Below the pieces are notes generated by a model, which worked only from the letters and a program-made list of their open reading frames with translations, had not been told where the DNA came from and searched no databases. The position numbers were made by a program, and so were the translations under genes. Below, piece after piece: positions 15,201-27,200 of a DNA stretch of 64,000 bases. Source of the stretch: Haliclystus octoradiatus (taxonomy: Eukaryota; Cnidaria; Staurozoa; Stauromedusae; Haliclystidae); the NCBI GenBank assembly GCA_916610825.1, contig OU744448.1, positions 17,297,936 through 17,361,935 of the forward strand, in the 5' to 3' direction. Positions within the stretch are counted from its first letter, which is position 1. Every line of letters begins with the position of its first letter.

Positions 15201-18200
15201 GTACACCTCATTTATGCTTATAGGAGCGTCTTTACTCTATGTGAAATGTTCGCAATGCATTACACACTATACTAGATTCATAGGGAGCCCTTTAGTCGTA
15301 CATGTGTCCGCTTACTTTCTGTGTACAAGAAACACTCGCTATACACAACAACATGTAACAGTGTAACCTCCCATTACAGTCAACTCGTTCTAAATTGGTA
15401 TCACAAAAATAAAAAATAAAAAATAAAAAAATAAATCCACGCATTACAATTGTATTTATTTTGGGATTCCACATATCGTCATCCGTATCCGTATTTATTT
15501 TTTAAACTAAATGCTTCGGCAATCGTCTGTGACCATTTTCAAGAGTGAAAGAAGTATTATTTTACTATATTTCTAATTTATGACTTGAACTTACTAGGTT
15601 ACCTAATTGTAAAACAAACAAACAAAAATTTCAGTTAAGAAAGTTAACCAGCATGACGAAAATATTGATCAGGTGATTGAGATGAGACGAACAACAAGAC
15701 AAAGGATAACGCCGACACAAAATCCTGAAATGTTCTATGGAAATTGGTGGAATGAACAATCTGAGCAAAATGGTGTCAACACTTCTGAATGTTTATCTAT
15801 GCGAGCCAAAGTCAATTGCGGAAGAAATGAAATCATCCAATGCTGAAGAATGGAAGATTGCAACTGACACAGAATTCAAATCATTGATGAACAACAATAC
15901 ATGGGAGCTAGTCACATTGCCATACAACATGAACATTGTAGGATGCAAATGGATGTTCAAAACCAAGCGCACTGCAGATGGTACGCTGGATCAATGCAAA
16001 GCAAGATTAGTTGTACAGGAATATTCCCAACAAGAAGGGACAGACTATGACGAGGTTTTCGCTCCTGTTGCACGATACACATCAATCAGAACAATCCTAA
16101 GTCTGGCTAATGCTACTAACATGGAAGTGCACCAAATGGATGTACAGACTGCATTTCTGGATGGTGAACTACATAATGAAATCTACATGCGACAGCCTGA
16201 TGAATATGTTGATGAAGACCATCCTGATCGAGTTTGTAAACTCAAGAACAGTTTGTATGGACTAAAGCAATCTGCAAGATTTTGGAATGCGGCAATCGAT
16301 GCATACTTGAAGAATGCGAGGTATAGACAAAGTACCGCCGATACACGTGTCTACAAAAAATTACCAGTATCTTCGAAAGCCAATAAAGCAACTATCATCA
16401 TTGCACTATATGTAGATGATCTGATCATCGCGTCTGACGATAGCAACGAGCTGGCAAAAGAAAAGAAGATTCTTGGAAAAGCCTTCAAGATGATCGATCA
16501 AGGCGAGATTCATTTCTGCCTCTGAATGTGCATCAAACGAGACAGAATAAAGAAAGTGATGGTTATTGATCAAAAACAGTATTTGGAGAACATATTCAAA
16601 AGATTTGGCATGGATGAATGCAAACCTGTGTCAACACCATTGGAAATTGGACGAAAATACCAAAAAGATATCAGAAGAAGATGAAATTGCAGACAAGCAA
16701 CAATACCTAGCCGCCATTGGAAGTCTGGTATATGCAAGCAAGGCAACAAGACTAGACATTTCAGTTGCTGTTGGAATTCTTACTGATTCCAGCACTCAAC
16801 ACTGACAAGGAGTAAAGAGAATATTTAGATATCTAAAAGGAACACTTAGTGATGGTCTGACATTTGAATCTCAAGCAAGTCCCAGACCTGTGTTAATTTA
16901 TAGAATCCCATCAGATTTAATATGAAGTACACAAAAGAGAGGACACACAATTAATATGCACAAAATATCACAGAGAGAAGAAACCCAACATATAGGAGAG
17001 ACCGGGGTCACATCAGACGGGGGTGACTTCGAACAGAACGGTTTGAGTTTAAATAAAAATAAAATCTCTCAGTATGTTAAAATAAAAAGGTAAAAAATAC
17101 ATATTGCCAAAATTTCAGGTAATTTCAGCAAGTAATAAAATGTAATCATTGTTTGAAACTTTGTCCCGTTTTTGTGTATTAATTGTTCTCGGAGAAAAAG
17201 TTCAGCAAAGAAAATCCATGCGACCAACATATTGATATTTGGTACAATTTCTAAGCCAATGACATTTGTGCCTCATACTGAAGTTTCATCAATGTTCGCT
17301 TCGAAAATTCAACTGTAGAAATGACTTCCTTCGATGTTTATAAATGGGTAGTCTGCGTTACAGACTGCGATTCATTCACAAAAGAATAGGGTGTGTGTGA
17401 TTTGCTCAGTTATTTGTCCCACCGCTCCACGAAAACCTGGAGCGGAATTTTTTGATCAATGCATGGTAAATCTATTGTTATTAGTGAAAAAATTCATCAC
17501 CTCTGTTCAATCAATTAATTGTCATAGCTACAAAGCGTAAAATAGAATTAATAGCACATAATTTGTGATTTTTATTGTTACGACAAATAACGGAGCAGGA
17601 ATCGGCTAAACAAGGATTCAAACACGCAATTAGACAGCACTTCTGGATAATTTTTCATGTTTGTGTTTGTACATTATTGACAAACAGAACATTTGGTTTA
17701 AATAAAGTTTTCAAAGAAAGGTTGCATAATATTCGAAAACAAGCATATTAATATTTAAAATGTGTTTAAATCACAGCTTTTGCACCTTCGAGTCATTTCA
17801 ACTTAGTAAACAAAGTAGTGTGAGAATCCCAGTGAGAATCACCTTAAAGGGGCAAAATTGACCGGCGACCGCTGCGAGCTCAAGTTGAATTTATGCTTAG
17901 CGTAATTCAACCGTCTCGCTTTGAAACTATTGTTATACGCAAGCCTAATTTGTTATAAATTCATGTCAACAATGAACATTGTGTTATAAACAATAAACAT
18001 GCACACGATCCTAAGTGTGTAACGCTTGCCGGTCATTTTTGCTCCTTTTTAATCAAACATTATATTATGCTACATCAGTTTGATTCTGATATGAGGCCCG
18101 GTCAGAGAAACCGAGGAATTCACACAGACCCTATTCTTTCGTGAATGAATCACGGTCTGTGACGCAGGCTAATAAATGGGGTGATTACGGTCAGAGTGTC

Positions 18201-21200
18201 AAGGCAAATAGCAAAGCCGTTAAGAAATAAAAATATCAAGCTGTAAAACAATGGTAATCCGATATTAAGTGAGTGTCACGTTTCTCATTCCAATAAACAT
18301 TTTAGAGCATGCCTGATTTGTCTTTTTCAATTATCAGAATGTTTTGTTTTGGAGCCATAAAAATAAAACAGCAACGAAATATTGAACATTGCCACAGCAT
18401 CACAGAATTACACAGAACAATTAGCAGGCTTTCTATAAAGTGTTATGGTTTTGCTTCGTGTATTGTCCCTTTAGACAAAAGTGTTGTGTGTCAATATTTT
18501 GTGGAAAATAACAGAGAAATTAAAAGGTAGCGTGAAAAGAAACGGAAAAAATAAAAAAGTAATGGATAATACAATACTAATTTTCTAATGAAAATGTAAC
18601 TAGTTACAATTAGAAGTTACTTTTCCAAATAAGTAATTAGTTATAAGTAGAAATTACTTAAAAGTAACGATTACAAGTAACACCGTTACATTTGTAATAT
18701 TTATTCCTATCCCTGTCTATTGGACTAAGAGGAAACCAAAAATTACTCACAAGAATGTTGATGATCTCGAAAGAAAAACATCCAGGTTGAAAAAATGTTA
18801 CATTATACCCGCTTTGTCTTCAGTGCTGTTAAATTTTGAAAAGGTGGAAGGGTCTATTAATCAAAACCCAGAAGTCATCATTGATGCTAGCCTGTGTCAC
18901 AGGCTGCAATTCACAAATGCTATGCCAGTGGAAATTGATGGCCACACTTTAGTAGGACTTTCATATTCAATTACATTCTATTAATTCTGGATGAGTAGCA
19001 TAAGCTACACAACCAGACAACATTCTGACCTAAATTACATTCTTTTCTGTCCCACCTGGGGCATGCGTATGGAGTACACAACAGCAGAAAACAAAAGCAG
19101 GTTTTGAACAATTGACACTCTGTCGTCAGGATAAAGTAGCTTTATAAATAGATAACAAATTGTGATTATGTTGTGTTAGTCCGCCGGCCCACTTCTAAAG
19201 TCTTCAAAGAATACAAACTTAAGTTACCGGAATTTCTCCTAGGAAGATGTTTTGAAATAATTGTGATTAAAGTGATAAATAATTTGATATTTTACCTGAT
19301 ACATATGTTTTTATGCTGCAGAAGGTTATCAATTCACGCCATAAACTTTGTGTTTTTTCGAAGGCAAATCGGCCTTCTCCATTTTGAAAATTGAAATTTA
19401 CCGCCCTTCCATGCGCTCGTTCCAGTACTTTTCGTTCGCGTTACTATGGTTTCGACTACTAACAATATGGCAGCTTGATATTCGATACGTCTTGATATTT
19501 GATATTTGACCTTTTTAATTTGTTACGAAATAAAAATTATCGCGAAGGGCAGGTTGATCATGCATTATGTTTAGTTGTTTTTTGGCTAAACAGTTATTCT
19601 TATATTCATAAAGAGTTATATATTATGATATATGTTAGAAATGAATTGAATTGAATATGGAAAATGTAGAGAATCTGATTGAATCTGAGTTATCTAGTGG
19701 TAACATTGAAGACAACAACAGTGCAGAAGGTAAGAACACTTTGGCTTTATCCAATCGTTTGTCAGGTTTTGACTGTAGAAAACATCAATTTAAAGTCTTA
19801 ATAAATTGTAGATGAGAGGTCAGAATTGACCACCAAAGCTGCAAAAGTACGTATTCCTGGTATAAAGACAAAAAGACTCAGTTGGAATGGATGTCTTTGT
19901 GATTGCACCGAAAAAATAAATACTCCAGAATTCAGAGGTAAACATATGTTGATCAGGTTTAAGGTCAAAACGTTACTGCAAAAATAATTATCTGCATATT
20001 AAAATTTCCGATAACTATGAATTGGAAATTTTTGCATAAATATAGGCCAATATAGATATATTTATTTTCAATTCATTTCATGTGAAAATGTGACTATTCA
20101 ATTGCAAATTATATACGGGTGCCGAAGGGATATATACATTAATTACAAGATCGACCACTTTAGACGGTCCATAACCTCTAGCAATTTATAATTATTCCAT
20201 CTTATGAGTTTTAATTTATAGCCCCCCCCCCCCTAGGGCCGGATCTGGAACAACTTGAAACTATAATTCAACTGAATTATCTGACTCAATCTACCAGACC
20301 GCTAGCAATGTCAATTCTTTTTCAAAATAAATATTTGATTATTTAATTCTTGTATGTTCGGTATAACTTGAAATTAATCTGCTTATCTAACTTATGCTAC
20401 CTAAAATTTATTGAAAAAATATTCAAGTTAATTAATTTATTCTATCCGGTGTAGATCTACGTCAATTTCGTGAACAGAGTTGGAGTACATTCATAATTGC
20501 CGCTAAAAAGCAGAATGATAAAATTTGGAAATTTGTCGAACCTGCCAGTATTGGAAAGCCTAAAGGATATTACCACCGTCGATGCTTCCAAAGATATGTT
20601 CAAAAACTAGTCATAGAAACATTGGCCGAACAAGATGAAGCAGATCAGGCTTCTGAAATGGAATTGTCGGGAAGTGATTCAGACCATGAAGTTCCTTCCA
20701 AAAGATCTTCCCGCCAGAGCACCAAAAGAATTGATAAATCAAAATGTATATTTTGTCAAGGTTAGTAATCCGGCTATAATAATAATATTTTATATAATAT
20801 AGCGCTATTTCAATAAAAATATCCAATAGCGCTTTTAAATATATACAATTAAAAATGGTAAAAAGGGATATAAAAATAAATTGTATTTATTGGCTATGGT
20901 AGTATAATCCTTAAATATAATCGGACGATATATGATATATATACAGGCTCTCCTTCAAATGACATGAACGTGAATTATATGTATGTCTTTATAGATGAAA
21001 AGAAAAGAAAAGTACCCAAAAGTTCAAGAAAAATCGTTGAGCCACTTACAAGATGCACAGGTAGTGCAAATGCCACAGCTGGAGAATCCAAATTAATATA
21101 TGTTGCAAAGCTTCGAAAGGACCACGATCTTTTGAGGGAGCTGGAAGGTGGGCCAGCGGTAGATCCGATAGCAGGTGATACCCTGTATCACAACTCCTGT

Positions 21201-24200
21201 TATTCTAACTACACACACAAAAAAGCTGTAGATAAACTTTTGTCTGAGCAAAGTGGGGTATGTGAGAAAGTTATTCACATCGACTCCTATACCGAGGCAT
21301 TTACCCAAATTGAACCAATATTAAACGAAATAACGGAAGGTCAGAAAATTATGTCATTGACAAATTTGCGTAAATTATACATTGAAGAACTCTCGGCAAT
21401 TAATGGCTGTGATTCATCAATATCGTATAGATCCGAACGTTTGAAAAAAAGGATCTTAAGCCGCTTTGACAATCGTATCGAATTTTTCCAACCAAAAGAT
21501 CGAAGAAAATCCCAAATTCTATTTGCGTCAGATATCCAACGCACAAAACTTCTCTCTTTTTTTGAAGCAGCTTCATACGAAAGTATAGCTAATGGTGACG
21601 GTGAAGAGAATGAGGAGACCAGTGACATTGATCAATTTTCTCTCAGATTAGGTGGTACTGTATCAGCCGAACAAGAAGCAATGAAAATAATTTTTGAATC
21701 CGCATCAGTCATTAGGGCCACCATTCTGAAATCTAACTTCACCTCTGTTTGGCCAAATTTAGGTAGTGACCTAATCAGCAATTCTGATTCTTTGCCAATT
21801 ATTCTATACAATTTTTTTTCCTGGGTTATACATGGAGTCGAAAAAACTTCAGAATTCACAATGGAAAGAATAATCTTAGAAAAAAAACTTGAAGTGAGAG
21901 TTAATTCTATTGCGTCTGATTTACTGTTTGCTACGTCTCAGAGTCGCAAAGTCTCACCAAAACATATTTTATTGGCTACTACTATCCACCATTTGACTAG
22001 AAGTGAAAAAATTATCACAATATTAAACAGAATGGGGCATTGTATTGCTATGTCTCAGGTGCATGAAATCAACACAAAATTAGCTGAACAGCAATTGAAC
22101 CATCTAGAAAAAAATACGTATCTACCCACCACCGTTTCATTCGGTCCTTGGACAACATTTTGTTGGGATAACAATGACCTATGTGAAGAAACCCAGACTG
22201 GATCAGGTACGTTCCATTGCACTATGGGCATTGTTATCCAACGCCGTACCTTTGGGCCCCAAGGGTTTGTAGAACAAACAAAGCGTTCAAGGAGGAGGTC
22301 CTTACAGAGGGCTTTTCCACCTGTTCTCCCTTTCATCCCTGAAAAAAAAGTAAATTCTAACTCTGAGAATTCAATTTTTGATTACGAAGCAAAATCTTTG
22401 TCTTATGAAAGCTTGCAATTAGTCCCTTTCAAAATAGATCTTCTTTGGCTTATTTGCCGTTATGTCGAATCCCTGCAGGTCCCTAAGACCAATAGAATTC
22501 CTTCATGGTCCGGCTTTAATTCGATAATCAGCAAACCTAAAATCAAAAGCAAGGTCAGTTATTGTCCTGTAATTAATGCTCCGCCGACACACCTTGATAC
22601 AGTCTATACCCTTATGGTTAGATCTGTTTCAATGGCTTCTGCACTAGGGCAACCCAATACCGTTATTGTCATGGACCAGGCTGTTTATGCCAAGGCAGTA
22701 GAAGTGAAGTGGAAGTGCCCTGGAGAGTTCAAGTCTGTTGTTTTGCGTCTAGGAGGGTTCCACGTTGCTTGCACCCTGTTGGCTATTATAGGAGTTAGAT
22801 TTAAAAACAGTGGACTATTTGAGGTAATGATTGAGTCCGGAATTCTTGCCCCCGGTTCTCTTAATGGTGTTGTTTCTGGCAAGCATTACAACAGGAGTTT
22901 AAGGTGCCATAAATACGTTGCAGAAGCAATGTGCAGACTGATGTTCGAAGAGGTTGATTCTGGTGAGGAGGTGTATATTAACAGCGATGGAGTAAAAGAC
23001 AATATTTTTACTCCACTTTTAAACGGCAATAACGATCCTCTTGTTAACGACGTTGAAAGAAACGATACATTAATTCGCTTAATGACGATTTTGGGCAAAC
23101 TCAAAAAGTTTGAATCTCCTGTTTCAAAAATGTGGTTATCTTATGTTGATATTGTTTTTTTACTTTTGAGATTCATCAGAGCCACTAGAAGCGGAGATTG
23201 GAAGCTCCATTTGGCATGTGTTCATGACATGTTGCCTTGGTGCTTTGCGTATGACAGACCCAATTATTCTAGATACATGAGCCTTTATTGGTTTGAAATG
23301 GCCCAACTAAATGAAACACATCCAGCTGCGGCACAAGCCTTTGAAGATGGTGAGTTTTGTGTCCAGAGGTCACCGCATTCTTTTTCTCAGGTACCCGTTG
23401 ACCAAACAATTGAACAGACCCTCAACAGGCAATCAAAAACACCAGGTGGAATCGTTGGTATCAGTTACAATGATGCTGCAGTACAACGATGGACTCTGAC
23501 AGCTCATGAAAGAGCTTCATTGTCAAGTCAATGCTGTGAGCTAGTAAATCTGTTTGATGCCGATGAAGACGGGCACAAAGATTGTCGGCAAAAGGTGAAG
23601 GAGAGAGACGAGGGTTGTATTCAGAGTGTTATTGGTGCTATTAAATCATGGTCCAATCCCTTTAAAGGACAAGATGACAATCAGAAGATTTACAATATCG
23701 CCTCCGGGGTAGTTGCTCCTTTGAACGTTCAGAAAAGTATGGATCAAGCTAAGGAAATTGGTATGAAGCAATTTCAATCATTTATTAGAGATAGATTAGT
23801 CAATTCTAATGTTAATTTTAACGAACCAATCCGTAAAAATAAATTGCTAACTTTTACATCCATAATTGCTAAAAGAAAAACAAAATTAGGATCAAAGGAA
23901 ATTCTTTTAAAGGCTGATGTCGCCTTGTTCGCACGATTTGCAGCTCTTGCTCAATCAAGATCTATGAACCTCAAAGATGTCATGTCTTACCCACTAGGGC
24001 CGTTGCCATGGTCACTGTCAAATCCGGATGGTACCATGTGCAAAACGGATAAATCCTCGATCATTAAAACCCTAGAAGAATCGTTCCCTTGTTCCATTGT
24101 TTCACAGCCAGAAAAAGCTATATTTATTATAGATGGAATGGCTTTACTACAAAGTTTTCCTGGCCTCGGTCGTTCCGCATTATTTAAGGATTATGCTTTG

Positions 24201-27200
24201 GCGATTCTAAAATCTATTCTTAGAAAACAACATCAGACCTCTAAGAGAATCGATGTTGTTTTTGATACTTACCCAGATGATTCCATAAAAACTAGTGAAC
24301 GAGCGAGGAGAAGTGGAGAATGCAAGATTGTGATAAGAATAGGCAATGGTGATCAAAAAGGACCCCATAGCTGGACAAATTTTTTAAAAGTCAGCGAGAA
24401 TAAATGTAACTTAGTCAATTTTTTAATCACTGAATGGCAGAACTCTTCGTACTCTAATGTTATTGGTTTCAATATTTTGTATGCAACTTCAGGTTCTCGT
24501 TGTTGGCAATTGTCTTCTTTAAATGGGAACGTTTCTTGTCTCCCTGTTGAATGCCTTGCCAGCAGCCATGAAGAGGCTGATACCCGTTTATTTTTACATG
24601 CTAAACATGCTGCGATGTCTGATGCTGATTGCAATACAATCATAATTGAATCACCTGACACTGATGTTGCAGTTATCGGCATCAGCGTAGCACAGCATTT
24701 CCAGTGTCAATTATTATTCAAGCATGGCATCAAGCATCGTATGCAGTTCTTAGATCTTAGTTTAATATCAAGCTCTCTGAATGAAAAAGCCGAAGGACTT
24801 ATAGGGATGCATGCTTTGAGTGGGTGTGACTCTGTAAGCTCCTTCAAAGGGAAAGGGAAAAAAACAGCTCTGAAATTATTTTTTGATGGTAAATTTGATA
24901 ATTTATTCTCTACCTTGGGCACCCAATTCTCTTCTATTCCTTTGATTGATGATTGCGAAGAGTTTGTTTGCGCTCTTTACGGAAAGTTTAATATTAAATC
25001 TGTGAACGAAGCTCGCTATCAATTGTTTTGCACAAAAAACTGCCAAAGTGCACAGCTTCCACCATGTCGAAGTACACTTGAATTACATCTTGAACGAGCT
25101 AACTATCAAGCGGCCGTATGGAGAAGATGTCTGGTAGCGAACCCCACAATCCCTAGTCCGATTGGGCACGGATGGGAAAAGGAAGAAAACATAATTGATA
25201 TTCTATGGCTAAAAGATCAACCAGCTCCACGTGAACTCCTGGCATTAATTTCTTGTGGTTGCAAAAAAGACTGTTCAACTAATGCCTGCTCATGTCGATC
25301 AAGTGCATTAATGTGCACCGATGTATGTGGGTGTAGTCTTAATTCAGCTTGCATAAACAGAAAAATCAATGATACCGCCGACACTGAAGATTTACCATCA
25401 GAAGGAGACGATGACAATTCATCTGATAGCGAATAATTACGTTATAGTTTCCATCCTCGTTTTATTTGCTTCGTTTAATTTTAAACTGTTACCGCAAGTA
25501 ATTTTCTTATTGGAGAGATTTTTACTGCTGTCCGAATTTTACAAAGACGTTTAATAAATACAAAGTGTATAAGTATTATATTTTACACACTGCATTTTTT
25601 GTATCTCGTTTTTTATAGTAATGTATATATAGCTAATATCAAAGCATGCATATACTGTATGGCCAGTATTTTTATAGTCAATCAAATTTAACGTAGCATG
25701 CTATATCTTTTTTACCGACCATTTACTGAAATGGTATGTGTCTTGTGATGACATTGCCTGATTTTTTGTATCTCGTTTTTTATAGTAATATATATATAGC
25801 TAATATCAAAGCATGCATATACTGTATGGCCAGTATTTTTATAGTCAATCAAATTTAACGTAGCATGCTATATCTTTTTTACCGACCATTTACTGAAATG
25901 GTATGTGTCTTGTGATGACATTGCCTGATTTTTTGTATCTCGTTTTTTATAGTAATATATATATAGCTAATATCAAAGCATGCATATACTGTATGGCCAG
26001 TATTTTTATTGTCAATCAAATTTAACGTAGCATGCTATATCTTTTTTACCGACCATTTACTGAAATGGTATGTGTCTTGTGATGACATTGCCTGATTTTT
26101 TGTATCTCGTTTTTTAAAGTAATATATATATAGCTAATATCAAAGCATGCATATACTGTATGGCCAGTATTTTTATAGTCAATCAAATTTAACGTAGCAT
26201 GCTATATCTTTTTTACCGACCATTTACTGAAATGGTATGTGTCTTGTGATGACATTGCCTGATTTTTTGTATCTCGTTTTTTATAGTAATTTATATATAG
26301 CTAATATCAAAGCATGCATATACTGTATGGCCAGTATTTTTATAGTCAATCAAATTTAACGTAGTATGCTATATCTTTTTTACCGACCATTTACTGAAAT
26401 GGTATGTGTCTTGTGATGACATTGCCTGATTTTTTGTATCTCGTTTTTTATAGTAATATATATATATAGCTAATATCAAAGCATGCATATACTGTATGGC
26501 CAGTATTTTTATAGTCAATCAAATTTAACGTAGCATGCTATATCTTTTTTACCGACCATTTACTAAAATGGTATGTGTCTTGTGATGACATTGCCTAATT
26601 ATAAATTACTACTATTATATAATAATAAGATAACTACTTTCTATGCATTCGTACACTGCATATTGAAAATAGTTTTATAGTCAGTTAAAATTGATACTGC
26701 ATCCTTTGTATTAATTAGACTATTAATGATGAATAGGGTGTCTCTAATTATGGTGCATTTTTATTTTGTATACTACCTATACATTTGAATATACCGTTAT
26801 CACGAATCATTATAATAAAGTATTTCAAGTATTATAGTTATTCCTAAATAGATACTTTCGATACATGAATAATATTAACATTCTATTTTCAATCAAGAAA
26901 GTCTATGGATGAAGACTGCAGACTTGTTATCACAGTCACATTACAAGACTCGTGAATAATACATCGGTAATAATTGAACAACATTTATGGCCTATAAAGT
27001 ATATATATTCTCATAATCATCCAGAATGGATTATCATTCTATAATTATGTTACGATTTACCATACGGCAAATGCGAACAATAATTTGAACATTTTCAACT
27101 TAATCATTTATCTAATTATTTTATGTAAATAATGTTGAACAACTGCATATCTTGCTACGTGGCCAATACACATTATCGGTCTGTTTACTTCTTTTACAAG

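Noticed and set aside
20964-20994. ATG at 20964 as the start of the large transposon protein
   Set aside because: An acceptor at 20993-20994 joins in phase to exons at 19657-20760, which carry the first Cys pair; the 20964 ATG is intronic.
23311-24922. Several frames on both strands within the large transposon gene
   Set aside because: They overlap a continuous 4.4-kb exon with clear motifs and are shadows.
25592-26598. Evenly spaced repeats, considered as a CRISPR-like array
   Set aside because: The whole 167-bp unit repeats without unique spacers, and the sequence is eukaryotic.
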